A DNA stretch of 64,000 bases from Medicago truncatula (taxonomy: Eukaryota > Streptophyta > Magnoliopsida > Fabales > Fabaceae). The first letter of the stretch is position 1. Every line of letters begins with the position of its first letter. The notes under the pieces are model-generated. The model did not search any database and was not told where the DNA came from. It saw nothing but the letters and a program-made list of their open reading frames with translations. A program made the translations under genes and the position numbers. Below, piece by piece: positions 41,309 through 52,479 of this stretch. The stretch lies in the NCBI RefSeq assembly GCF_003473485.1, contig NC_053045.1, forward strand, positions 34,880,494 through 34,944,493, in the 5' to 3' direction.

Positions 41309-44300
41309 TTAACTTATTTTTAGTTTTCACTTTGGTCCTATAAGTATAAAATATCTCAATTTCGTCCCATAAATCTTCTGCCGTTTACTATTTTGGTCCT
41401 CTCCGTTAGTATTTTGCAAAATCTGTCAACTCATTTCCACGTGTCAGTTAAGATTGGTGATCAACGGTTGAATTTAAAAAGCACACATGACATACCGTGG
41501 ACTCACAAATATGATAATAATAATAATTATTATTATTATTATTTCACTACCAAAAAAAAACACAACTATTTCCTCTATTTTCTTCTCTGATACGCGCATC
41601 AACTTCTACCTCTTGAACCACCATCAAAATACTTCAGCCACCATAACTCCACCGTCCAACGTCGTTTTACCACAACACCACCACCATCGAACTACTCATC
41701 TTCCTCTTCAAAAAGCCACCAACTTATTATTAGATTGGTAAAATTTTAAAAACCCTAACCGCCACCTTCTCTCTTATTTTCCGGCCACCACAAATCTCCG
41801 TTTGAAAAATTAATATGATTTTCTTCTTCTCCATTATGTCTGCAACAAAACCCCTATATTTATTTTTGGGATCGGATAACTTTCATCGACGACCACCGCG
41901 CCGGAAAACGTTACAACCGCACCAACAACCGTGGACATCAGCAGCAACAACAATACGCTTAACAGTAATAACAACAAGAAAGCTACCATGATTATAATCC
42001 TTACAACTATTTCATTAACTTCAAGCCACCCAACATATCCAAACACAAAGTTTTTGCTGTTATAATTTTGAGGAAAAAGTGCTTCGAAAATGAGAACAAG
42101 TGGTATTGTAACACCCCGTTTTCCCAACATAAAAAATTTCATATAAATAATCAGAATAATCGACATAAACGGAATGTCACACTTCTTTTCTTAAAAATCA
42201 TAAATGGAATAATCAACATCAACTTAAACATCTTATATTAATTCACATAATGCATATACAAATATATCACATTATTAACAACATCAAATTATTTATATCA
42301 GACTCTCTGAAACATCTACAACATTATAATCAACCTCCATTCCTACCCCAAGGATCAACTCATAACCTCACGTGCGACAAAATCGCATAAACCCTAAACA
42401 AGGCAGTCTGTCTCTAAGGAGCTCGCAAGGCGAGGGACATTGCTCGCGATGACGAGTTCAGGAAATTGCTATTCTCCTTGGCGATTAAGCAACTCGCCTT
42501 GGCGAACAAGAAATTGGGTGCTCTCGGGAATTTGATATTTTTCACCCAAAAATCACATTTTAAACTTTCCCATGTTCAATTTCAATCTAAAAACTTGCCT
42601 AATCGTTATTATACATATTCAGGCACTCAAAATCATCTAAAGCTCGACTTAAGGAGTTAAATCACAAAATCTGGTTGACGCACTGATCAACTCGCTATGG
42701 CGAGTGATCTGTTCGTTATGGCGAACAACAAAGTGCAACTCGCGAGGCGAACAACAAGGGGTCACTCGCGAGGCGAGGATCATCACTCGTGAGGGCGAGC
42801 GATGAATCTCAGCTCGGGCAGATTGCAGATTTTCACAAAAATCCACCTAATCACATGGTTCAAAGCTTAAAACTGATTTTAAACATCACCCTATGAATTA
42901 TCTAAGGTCTGTATACACTTTCTACATCAATTATACAAGTTTTCCATCATCTAACCCTCAATTGCTCACTTTTAACCTAATTTCAAATTCTCAAAAACTA
43001 AACCTACACATGTTAAATCTAATCATCAAAATCATAGACTTAAGAAAATTGAATGTTAGTCTCACCCTTACCTTATGATTCAAAATCGGCAGCCTCTCTT
43101 GGTTCTTCCCTTCTCTTGACTTTTCTCCCTTTTCTCCAAAACTGGTTGTACGTGAAAATAATTATAACCTATTTTTCTCCTATTTATCTCTTTCCATCTA
43201 TTTTATCTTATTTCCTCTTTTCCCACAAAACTCTCTAAATTCTCAAAACAACCACGCATCTCAATATTTATTTTATTTTCAAATCTTATTCTATTAAATA
43301 ATAAAATAAGTCACTTAATAAATCACAACACATCACATAATCATTTAAATCACATAAATCATCTAAATAGACTCTAAACTCTATAAAAATAATCAAATAA
43401 TTAAAGAGGACGTTACAGGTATCATGTGACCTAATGTGAGAATTGACATCATGAAAACTGAGATGAAGGGAAGCACATTAGGGTGTTTCTTGACATGGTA
43501 TAGTTGCAGGCCGACGAAAACACATGCTAGAGTTGTAGATATCAGAACCATGATAATCTCCATATCCGTTCTCCAAACAGCTTATTTTCATCTAGGCAAC
43601 ACAACACACAGTGTTGTAGTGTAAGAACAAGAAAGAGAATCATCAAATCATGGAATAACAAGAATGAGAAGAAAATATATATGAGAAGATGAAGATGAAG
43701 TTTTGTATTTTTATTATTTCTGGGTTTTTATTTCTAGGTCTTCATCTTTTATTTTTGGTTATTTATTTTTTAGATGGATGAATATGGAAGTGTGAATAGA
43801 GTGATTGATGAAAATTTTGATGTTAAGCTTATTGTTGTTGCTGTTTGCAGAATTTATTGTTGCTGTTGAAATTGAGATGGGATGTTTGTGGTTGTTGAAA
43901 AGGTTGTTGTTGTTGTTCATGGTAATGAAGAAATTGTTGTTGATGGTGATGAAGAAATTGTTGTTGTTTATGTATGGAAATAGAGTCAAAGAAAGTTGTT
44001 GCAGGATGAAGATTTTGTAATTTTTTATTTTTATTTTTAGGAAATTAAAAAATTATGGAAAGACAATAGACAATAAGAAGTTATCGTATGTTTGTATCTC
44101 CGTTGTATATCATGTGTGTTTTTTAAATCTAGCCATTAATAATAAGTCTTAAATGACATGTGGAAAGTGTTTAACAGATTTTGCAAAAAATTAATGGAGA
44201 TGACTAATTTGATGGACGGAAGTAAAGATAAGGGACCAAATTGAGACACTTTATAATTAGGGACTAAAATAAAATCCAAAAATAAGTTAAGAGACCAAAA

Positions 44301-44312
44301 CATGTATTAAGC
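41309..44312. mobile_element. Large inverted-repeat element (about 1.7 kb without the inserted LTR)
   Basis: The left arm, about 41309-41510, shares in inverted order with 44095-44290 the words TTAACTTATTTTT, TCTCAATTTSGTCCC, TTTTGCAAAATCTGT and CACACATGA. The arms are about 200 bp. The inside is rich in trinucleotide-like repeats: CCACCACCACC-type on the left and TTGTTGTTGTTG-type on the right, giving Leu/Thr-rich frames of no known family (41834-42166, 43805-44020). A solo LTR (42107-43417) interrupts it. The right end extends a little further (to about 44312) than the left, so the left tip may be lost. Confidence 0.65.
42107..43417 (+). mobile_element. Solo LTR with 5-bp target duplication
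   Basis: Starts TGTAACACCCCGTTTTCCC and ends GAGGACGTTACA. GGTAT stands directly outside both ends (42102-42106, 43418-43422). At 1311 bp with TG...CA termini, no internal coding region, primer-binding site or second LTR, it reads as an LTR left after recombination between two LTRs. It could instead be a small non-autonomous element. Between 42420 and 42810 it holds a cluster of short palindromes of the form CTCGC-n4-GCGAG (see findings). Confidence 0.8.
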
Positions 44313-44344
44313 CTAAAAAAAACATGATTATCATCCCCTCAAAA

Positions 44345-45163
44345 GGATATGAGAATTGCTGTTTACACATATGAGAAGGCTGAGAAACACATGTAAAAGA
44401 CGAAAATACCCTTCGGTAGTTAACTGCCGAAGAAAAAGGGAAACCGGCTGCAGTTAACTACCGAGAAAAACCTCGGCAGTTAACTGCCGAAGAGTGCTGA
44501 ATCAATCCCACTCCCACTTAACCTTGCTCCATTTCACCCAAATCTCAGACCTACAGTTTCTTGAATTTTCCAAACTTCATGCGACAACATCAATTCTTTT
44601 GATATTTATATTTGATTCAAATGAATCAAAGATTTGGGTCTTGTGTTATGAGTAATCCAACGAAAAGCCATGGCATGAATTAAAGTATTGGTTGATTTTT
44701 GTTATCTTTCAGATTTAAATGTTTCCTGCTTAGGTTTAACATCCTTCTCATTCTTTGATTCAATTCATCGCATGGAACAGACCAAACCTAAACTAACATA
44801 TTTCTTTCTATCATCTTTTTTTTATCTAATTTAATTAAATTTGTGTGCAATTGATGAAGTAAAGCCCACAAAATCATTTAATCTTGACTCTCTTCTACAT
44901 GTGAATGAAACAATATTCTTCGTATAAAAGGAACAAACAGCTTCTGTCGAACAACATGAGTCCAGGAATTTCGGCACTTAAATGCCGATGGATTATACTG
45001 AATTTATTTCCTTGGCAGTTAACTACCGAGATTTTCCTCGGCAGTTAACTGCCGCCGGTTTACTAAAAACTTCGGCAGTTAATTGCCGAAGGGCATTTGA
45101 GTAATTTACTCGTGTGGCACAGCCAAACCAAATGTGGGAACAACAATTCTCAAAGCATATTGC
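44345..45163. mobile_element. Inverted-repeat element studded with CGGCAGTTAACTGCCG palindromes
   Basis: The left arm begins near TGAGAATTGCTGTTTACACAT and the right arm ends with its diverged reverse (ATGTGGGAACAACAATTCTCA). They continue with CCCTTCGGtAgTTAACTGCCG in both. The palindrome appears seven times, exact or with one or two changes: 44414, 44449, 44474 in the left arm and 44972, 45013, 45039, 45073 in the right. The central 450 bases are AT-rich and non-coding. No target duplication could be fixed. Confidence 0.7.
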
Positions 45164-47739
45164 TAGTTACCGCGGCAACTTTTATCCAAAGAGTATTTCA
45201 ATAGTTATTATTGTCATCAACACATGTATTCTAAATAATATAAGATCTAACGCATGTGTTTTCTTCGTGATAAGTTCGTGATTAATTTTTTCGGGACAAA
45301 TAACATCACTTTCTAAAAAAAACATGATTACCATTTTTTTTAAAACAAAAACATGATTACCGTCGTCGATTGAAGTGTTGTTTCAACACTTCAAATGCAA
45401 TTTGACCTTTAATTGAAATTATTATCATATAATATTTTTTTCTCTGTAGAAAAACAAGATAAGTATTTTGAACATCATAAGTTGAAATCTTTTCTTCATA
45501 TTTTTTCAAACATTTCCTACAAGAAAAAAGTGTTGGCGCCCGTTCAAGCTTAGAGCAAGATCTTTGAAAAATGGTCATGGATGGTTAGAATACTTTTGGA
45601 TTTCACAACCATCAATTAGTTGTAACGTTGGTAGATCAAAAAAGTTCAATAGAATTTTATTTTTTTTACTTTAAAATTGTGCATTTCAGAAATGTTTTCA
45701 AGACCCATAACAACCCAAACATAATGTCCATCAATTTGTAAGCAGTATGTTTCCATTGATTGCTTTAATCTTCTTTCCATTGATAACGACATATTACATA
45801 TTTTACATAATATAATAATAACAAATGTGGTGATAAGATCAGCATCTAATGGCTGGTTAATTGATTAAGTAAAGTATCAAAGTATACTTGCTATGTACCT
45901 TTTCAACATAATATATTATTGACAAGAGCCAAATAAGCAATATGTTTATATGTGTACAATTTCATGGCATCCAGCTATGGAGGAAATAAAAATGGAAGTT
46001 TGAAATGATGTCTAAATACAAGTGACAGAAAAATGCTAATATATGGAGTAACAATGTCCACCGTTTAAAAGTTGTATATATCCATATTCAGAAACTAGAT
46101 TTTAATATCATATAGGCTAGAATTAGCAAAGTCATCTCAGATGACATTTGCGGGAGAGAATCCATGTCTTGAAATTTCTTAGTGTGTTTAATTCTACTTA
46201 TGGTATATGGAGCATATACACAGTGTAAATAAAGTCTAGTTTGGTGCACATTGAAGGATATATTCCTCAGATTAATGTGTACCTTGAAGTATTCGTTTTC
46301 TAATGCTTCTTTTCTTTTCAATAAAAAAAGTTTAAGCGCACTTGATTTCTCGACTACACTTTAATTAACAAAAGCTAAAACTAAGTTCCACTAGGCCTAG
46401 CCTTTCAAAAACCTATTTTGTACAGCATCCATAAAGAAGATATATTTTGAATTTATTTAGGGTTACGTATTATTCTTCCCATGTCCTTAAGTTTCCTTAG
46501 TATACATGTAGTGGTACGTACGTGTTATTATATATATGGAACAGCCAAGAGAATGTATAATATGTGAGTGTGTCACATGTGCCATAATTAACTCATTCAA
46601 ACAAAGGCATGGAAAAATAATTAGCAAGTAAAATTGGAACTTAGGTAAATTTAACACCAGTTTGGGTAGGCAAAATTTAAAAAAGAAAATACTTGCAGAT
46701 CTAATCTCAGTACATGCCATTGAAAGAAAACAAGAAATTACACATTATCTCCCGATATATATAGTTATATATCATTCGTCCTCATAACTTTAAAGTTTTA
46801 TACAACACTCACATATAATACGAAGAGAGTACAAGAGATACTCCAACACATATATACAACAATAATCCATGTACAATTAGCTATAAATTAATAATTAGGG
46901 ATGTCTAATCCTCCACATAGATCAACAAACTATATATTTCTCGAATCGAAGGAGCAACACACCTCTAGCTCATATTACAAATAAAACCGAATCTAAATTC
47001 AACAAAAAATCATTATCTCAAAGCCACCTTAATATACTCTATCAACGTCGTTGCAAATAGATCCGAGTTAGAGAAAATACACTCATTTACGAAGCTCCTA
47101 GATAGCCTATACCACTTCCTAACTTTAGGTTTCGGAGCATAGGATAGGAGGCAAGCATGGAAAACAATGATAGCAACTTCCCACACGCATTGCCAAAGAT
47201 ATCTCCGGCCAACTAAACACCTATGCATGTAGGTTCAAAGTTTGATCACTATACTAACAAGTTTTCTTCATGTCACAAACTAATTACTAACATTCGATTT
47301 GAGTTTTGAATATAATAAAATATGATAAGAGACAAAACTCCACTCAAAACAGCCAACCAAGTTTTGTGAAAGAAATTATAAGTTCTCATGTAGGTGATAC
47401 TTGGAGAAAAATTAGTAATTTAAATGGAACTCGAAGCAAGAAGAAACACTATGATCACTATAACAGTCTAAAAAGCAAAACTAGCAGACAAAACTACCAA
47501 ACCTATATGTAGGGCATGCATGCTACACACAAACTATAAAGATAAAAAATAGACAGCAATTAATGTATAATATATAATCAAGTTATTGGTATTTCAAACA
47601 AACCAATAATTAAGCTCTCTCGGTCTATTATTGATTCAAAACACTGTCTCTCTTATGCTACTGATGATTTAGCAACAAACTCCCAAGAAGGTCCTAGCTC
47701 AATTAATTTTCATGATCTAGCTAGAGATTAAGAAACTAA
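45164..47739. other. Intergenic AT-rich region downstream of the SRS gene
   Basis: Nothing with recognisable domains. The frames at 46088-46321, 46487-46720 and 47013-47228 (minus) do not resemble a known family and lack partners. The last 200 bases should be the 3' UTR of the SRS gene. Confidence 0.5.
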
Positions 47740-48647
47740 TTAATATGGCATACCGGGCCTGAAAGAAGGTAATGGATGCGGTGGAGGATATAGAAGGCGA
47801 CGATGAGAAGCAGTAGCAGCTATAGTTGCACTTGCACTTGCACCATCATCACCGGTGTGGATTACATTACTACTAAAAAGATTGAGATTTTGTTGCTGAT
47901 CAAGAGGGTGTATATTATTGAAGCTTTGTTCATCAGGGCCTTGATCATAAAGAATGCCACTAAATACATGTCCTCCAATTTCTACACTTGTTTGATAGGC
48001 CGTTTCATTGACCGTTTCGTCCATAGAGCGCACCTGAACACATGTCAATGTGGTCATGGAACTCGTAACAGCCGGAAATTTGAACTCATCAGAACCTGAA
48101 ATATTAGACATATTAGGATGAGTATCTCTTGTACTTATTATTTTTCCGGAGGGAGGGAAGTAGAAAGAGAAAAAAGACTAATTTTAAAATCAGATTGAAG
48201 GTTTGAGCTAAAAGATCAAAATAGGCTTAATTAATATATCTACTTTTTATGATATGTTGATATTTTTCAAGACATAAATTACTATATAATAATAACAGAA
48301 GAAACATATTGAGGAAAAAAAGGAACTATTAGCTAATTTGAGTTATAATTACTAATTAATAACATAATTGAGAAATGTAGAGTACTTGAAATAGTGTTGA
48401 TCTGCTTGTGCCTTTTATGTTCATGAAGGTGGTGCTGATCAGAAGGATGATCCATTCTGTGACGCCTTCTATCGGCAGGAATCCAAGTGCTTCTGATATG
48501 TGTATGGCAGTTAAAACCTTTGTTTTTGCAGCAACTTCTGCACCTTGAGTATGCACAATCCTTCTTTGCTTGGTTCCCACAGTCTTGACATTTTGGACCC
48601 TTTAACACTTCTTCTTCCCCTAATTGTGTTGAATGCATCTTTTCCAT
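47740..48647 (-). CDS. SRS: SRS/SHI-family zinc-finger transcription factor
   Basis: Two exons, 48386-48647 and 47740-48095, join in phase (TIS|SDEFKF) to 205 residues. Residues 20-47 form the SHI-type zinc finger: [20 protein letters not shown] then [11 protein letters not shown], followed by the conserved [12 protein letters not shown]. The second exon has the family's IGGH domain, [20 protein letters not shown] then [12 protein letters not shown] (about 107-140). Members (SHI, STY, LRP1, SRS) are plant-specific nuclear activators that promote auxin synthesis and organ development. This copy is short: it lacks the long N-terminal part before the finger and the spacer between the two domains, as in the smallest members of the family. 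Which member it is cannot be told by eye. A poly-Ser/Ala stretch ([13 protein letters not shown]) lies near the C-terminus. Confidence 0.92.
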
Positions 48648-49299
48648 CCCTTTAGCTTTTTAACTAAAGATCATCTTTTTATTAGTTTACAACCTTTTGG
48701 TTGTAGAGTGGTACCATACTATATACTCTATGTGATGGGCATAAAAGAAAGCAATAATTTTCTATTACAAATATGTAATGTAAGCACTTCAGTACATGAG
48801 AATTTGAAAAAATTATAAATTTACAGCATGGCAAAGCTGCAAGGGAGAATAAATTCTAGGTTGAAGTATAACACTCAACAGTTTGAAAGCAATAGCAAAG
48901 TTTTACAGGAAATTAAAGTAATATAAGAAAGAGAAATTAAATCAAATATCTTTCACCTTAAAAGCAAGTTTAACAAAAATAAAAATTGATTGAGTTTATG
49001 TTTAACTTATAAGTGCAAAGAAATTTTCCATGAAACATATGTTGTAAAATTTTGTATATCTACAACATTATCAAAAACATTTCTCTCTATGTATGTGTTT
49101 AGATATTCAAAAATTCATCCTCGTCCCTATATGATTTCATATTTGATTCTTCACAAAATTTATCGAAAAGAAAATACGTTCATGGCACAATTTTCATTTA
49201 ATGGAGACAACATCGTTTTAAGTGGGGGCAAAAAATAAAATAAGAACAAGTGGGGGTAAGTAGGTGTTGCCATCACAAGTAATACCTGACTAACCATTT
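48648..49299. other. Region upstream of the SRS gene
   Basis: Promoter and leader of the SRS gene are expected in the first few hundred bases. AT-rich and without a recognisable gene. Confidence 0.45.
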
Positions 49300-50290
49300 T
49301 GTTCACCTTCACAGCTTTTGCGTGAGCCTTGCATCATAGGATCAAATCCTATATGTTACTAACAACGAAGGCAGGCCTTTTTTTCTCACCAGCTGAAGAC
49401 TAACATTGGGTGTATGAGTTCTCTCGCTTATATATTGCTCAATATTCACTCTTCCATCTAACGTAGCACTTCTCACTCACACTAGTATGACCAACACAGT
49501 TTCCTTGGACTATATAGTATATATGACCCGATCTAAAGTTGGAATCGTTCTCACACAATATTATGCTATGGAACTCTTAGTTGATGCTAGTCTACTCGGT
49601 TGCAAATTGGTTTGCACACTTATGGATGCAGACACCAAATGAAAATCCAATAGCTAATATTCTTGTTATGTGACATTCAACTGCCCCTTTCTCTACCAAT
49701 ATCATCCATCGATGACAAAAGGTAATGTCATTCAAATTGCAGAGTCCTACTTTTCATAACTGAAGTAAACATAAGTTCAAGATGAATTCACTCACCTTCA
49801 CAGCTTTTGCACGAGCCTTGCATCATAGAATCAAATCCTGTTGCTAACAAGAAGGCAGGCCGTTCTCTCACCAGCTTGAAGAGGATATATGAATTCTCTC
49901 ACTTATATATTGCGGGGTATAAGAGTTCTCTCACTTATATATTGCTCAATATTCACTTCTCACTCACACTAGTATCACCAACACAAATTTTTCCATGGAC
50001 AATATATGACCCGAACTAAAGTTGCAAATTGGTTTAAACACTCACGGATGCAGACACCAGATGAAAATCCAATAGCTCGTATACTTGTTAAACGACATTC
50101 AACTGCTCCTTCTCTACTAATATCATCCATCTATGACGACAATTATGTCATTCAAATTGCAGAGTCACACTTTTCATAACAGAAGTAAACATAAGTTCAA
50201 GCTTCACAGTTTTCAACACTCACCTTCACAGCTTTTGCACAAGCTTTGTATTGTAGGATCAAATCCTAAATCAACATTTCATCACCAACT
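49300..50290 (+). repeat. Tandem repeat of about 430-490 bp, containing a coatomer-alpha fragment
   Basis: CTTCACAGCTTTTGC followed by GAGCCTTGCATCATAG begins copies near 49308 and 49795, and a shorter third near 50223. Copies one and two go on through CTTATATATTGCTCAATATTCAC, CTCACACTAGTAT, GGATGCAGACACCA and ATTGCAGAGTC. Just after the start, copies one and two hold CTAACAacgAAGGCAGGCC...CACCAGCT(T)GAAGA, which matches alpha-COP coding sequence at 56908-56954. The third copy lacks this piece. Confidence 0.75.
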
Positions 50291-50873
50291 CTAAAATTAT
50301 ATAGAGCAATACATTCTTAAACATACTATTCAACTCTCACTCCAGAAGAAAAAGGTATGCACATGGTTGGATAAAATTCATTCATGTGGGTCCAGCCACA
50401 TTAGAAATGAGATTCATGTGAACTTCACCAAATTGTTGATAGTGTGTTGGAGGGAGAGTTATAACATGTTAAGAGTATTTAGAAGGAAAAATATAAAAAG
50501 GAACTTGACAATAATAGCCTATTAGCCTTCAATAGATGCACATACAAAGTCCGTATCTTTCAATTCAGTTCCTTAATCTCTGATATTGAAAATCCGAATT
50601 ATTTTATGTTCCCACAATCAAACCAAAACCATTTGGTTTCATCAGCACAAAATAACGTAAGATAAAATTAGCAGAACAACTAAAATGGTTCTCTCGAAAA
50701 GAAAGAAATTTTCATTAACATTAACATATACAACATTCAATTTTCAATTGCAAGATAGTGACCACATACAACAAAGTGATCAATACATCATCAAATCCAC
50801 ATTTGATTAAATTTCAACAAACCCTAACAGTTAAACTAACCAACCAACCCAAATTAACATCCCTAATTAGAAC
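50291..50873. other. Spacer downstream of the acidic-protein gene
   Basis: 3' flank of the gene at 50874-51404. AT-rich, no gene recognised. Confidence 0.45.
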
Positions 50874-51404
50874 TTAAAAACAGTGTTTAAGCCCCATCCC
50901 ATGTTTACCACGAACACAGCCAGGCCTCACAAAAAGAATAGGAGACCTCTTCGAATTATTCATTTTTGAAGAAACCCTTTTACCCAATTTCCTCATTCTT
51001 TGTCTCCCTAACTTGTTCCCTATATCCCATGGAACAAGCTCATCATCCAAATCATCATCACCATCATCTTCACTTTCATCATCATCATCATCATCATCAT
51101 CATGGTTAACTTGTTCTTCACTGTACCCAACATGGTGATGATGGTGATTTTCAACTGGGTCATCGAGATGAATACGGCGATGGGTTAATAGTTCAATCGG
51201 GTCACCGATTCTAGAAGAATCTGACCAAGAAATGAAAGAATCACCATCATCATCAACCCTTTCTTCTTCTTCTGATTGTTCTTCAGCGTCAACAACATCA
51301 ACAAGTTCCCATTGAAGAAGAGAATCATCATTCACTTTCACGAATTGAACTTGTTCAAGGATGAGAAACTGCATCGATGATGATGATGAAGTTTGGTTTT
51401 CCAT
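50874..51404 (-). CDS. Acidic plant protein of unknown function
   Basis: A single-exon frame of 176 codons from the ATG at 51404. The two codons upstream begin with GTG and are not used. I do not recognise the family. The protein has a Glu/Asp-rich first half (VVDAEEQSEEEERVDDDGDS), a His run (NHHHHHV) and an Asp run of eight followed by ESEDDGDDDLDDELVPWDIG. A basic tail (RQRMRKLGKRVSSK) leads to RPGCVRGKHGMGLKHC at the end. No signal peptide or membrane segment. The conserved-looking first (FLILEQVQFVKVNDDSLLQW) and last blocks around acidic low-complexity DNA suggest a real plant gene, perhaps nuclear. TATA-like AT-rich DNA lies upstream near 51500. Confidence 0.6.
   Translation of the reverse strand: MENQTSSSSSMQFLILEQVQFVKVNDDSLLQWELVDVVDAEEQSEEEERVDDDGDSFISWSDSSRIGDPIELLTHRRIHLDDPVENHHHHHVGYSEEQVNHDDDDDDDDESEDDGDDDLDDELVPWDIGNKLGRQRMRKLGKRVSSKMNNSKRSPILFVRPGCVRGKHGMGLKHCF
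51063..51103 (+). repeat. (TCA)n microsatellite inside the acidic-protein gene
   Basis: ATCATCATCATC-type repeats (some with TTC changes) encode the Asp run of the gene on the other strand, so repeat-length changes would add or remove acidic residues. Confidence 0.8.
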
Positions 51405-51931
51405 TTTCACGCTAAATTAACTTCTTTCGGTTTTTTGTTTTTCTTTCTCTTTTTTCTTCTTGTGTTGTGTTGATGATGTTGTTGTGATTGTGGTGTGTCT
51501 ATAAAAAATATTAAATATTTATAAATAAAAAATTGTTATAAATTAGTAATATTGTTAGAATAATGGGTTGTTTCTACCAAAAAAATAGAATAATGGATTG
51601 CTTGAGATGCACGATTACGTGTCCTTAAAGAACAACGTGACGACATTTTTGGCTACGTGTCTAAACCAATAACTAAGAGGCACGTGTAATTGATTTATGT
51701 CTTGTACGATTTGGTTGGTGCAGTTCTTGCTGATTACGCCACAGTGTTTTTTTGTTCCCAAAAAAGATAACTTGCGATGGAGATTGAAGAGTTTGGAAAT
51801 TATTTCTACAAATATTCTATCCAATCGCATTTTTTCACGGAGCTATTTGTTACATTAAGTGGTAGAAAATTATAAGAGTTTTTATTTTTGTCAAAAAATT
51901 TAAGGGTTTTATAAAGAAAAACTTTTACATA
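51405..51931. other. Region upstream of the acidic-protein gene
   Basis: CT-rich leader sequence near 51420-51480, then AT-rich DNA. The frame at 51615-51830 shows no known domain. Confidence 0.45.
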
Positions 51932-52479
51932 TACTTCATCCGTTAAAACTAAGTCATTTCACACATATTAAAAAGAGAGAAAAATAGATTTAAGTGTTCT
52001 TTTTAAGTATTGATGTATTTTCCACTATCATAAATGCAAAATAGAATATATTGAATTGAGAATGATGAAAGTACTATTAATTAGAGTTATAAAATAAAAA
52101 GAGTAATTAATACTCCTTCCGTCCCAAATTGTATGCCGCTTTAGGAGAAAAAATTTGTCCCAAATTATATGTCATTTTACAATACCCATGCAACATTAAT
52201 GTTACTTTTCCAATTATAACCTTAATTATTTATTACTCCCTCTTCTTTCAATTCTTTCATTTATCTTTCTCATATTATTTATTAAGGACAATTTTGTAAA
52301 ACAACTCATAATATTTATTTTCCACACAATATTAATTACATTTCTTAATATGTGTGAAATGCCCAAAACGTCATACAATTTAGGACGGAGGAAGTATTGT
52401 ATTGAAAAGTTAAATAACTTGATTATTTTAGAACACTTTTTTTTTTAAATGATTCAGTTATTACGGAATGGAGGGAGTA
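51932..52479. mobile_element. Stowaway-like MITE (outer), interrupted by a second one
   Basis: Left end TACTTCATCCGTTAAAAC, right end TTACGGAATGGAGGGAGTA, with TA on both borders. ACTAAGTCATTT and AAATGATTCAGT pair inside. The element at 52111-52396 sits within it. Confidence 0.65.
52111..52396. mobile_element. Stowaway-like MITE (inner)
   Basis: Left end TACTCCTTCCGTCCCAAAT and right end TTTAGGACGGAGGAAGTA are near-perfect inverted repeats with TA at both borders. The arms continue with TTGTATGcC...GtCATACAATT. About 286 bp, no coding capacity. Confidence 0.85.

Noticed and set aside
41834-42166. Leu/Val-rich frame resembling a membrane protein (minus strand)
   Set aside because: It crosses the solo LTR border at 42107 and lies in simple-repeat-like DNA of the 3-kb element; the hydrophobic look comes from CAA/AAC repeats.
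42420-42810. CRISPR-like array
   Set aside because: The palindromes are neither evenly spaced nor identical, and this is a plant nuclear LTR.
43805-44020. Leu-rich small protein on + strand
   Set aside because: TTGTTG repeats generate it; no start context or homologue.
47013-47228. 71-codon frame with Trp/Cys-rich translation (minus strand)
   Set aside because: Looked like a possible retroelement zinc-binding piece, but key cysteine spacing is absent.
51405-51410. Two-codon extension of the acidic protein
   Set aside because: The codon at 51408-51410 is GTG; the first ATG is at 51404.
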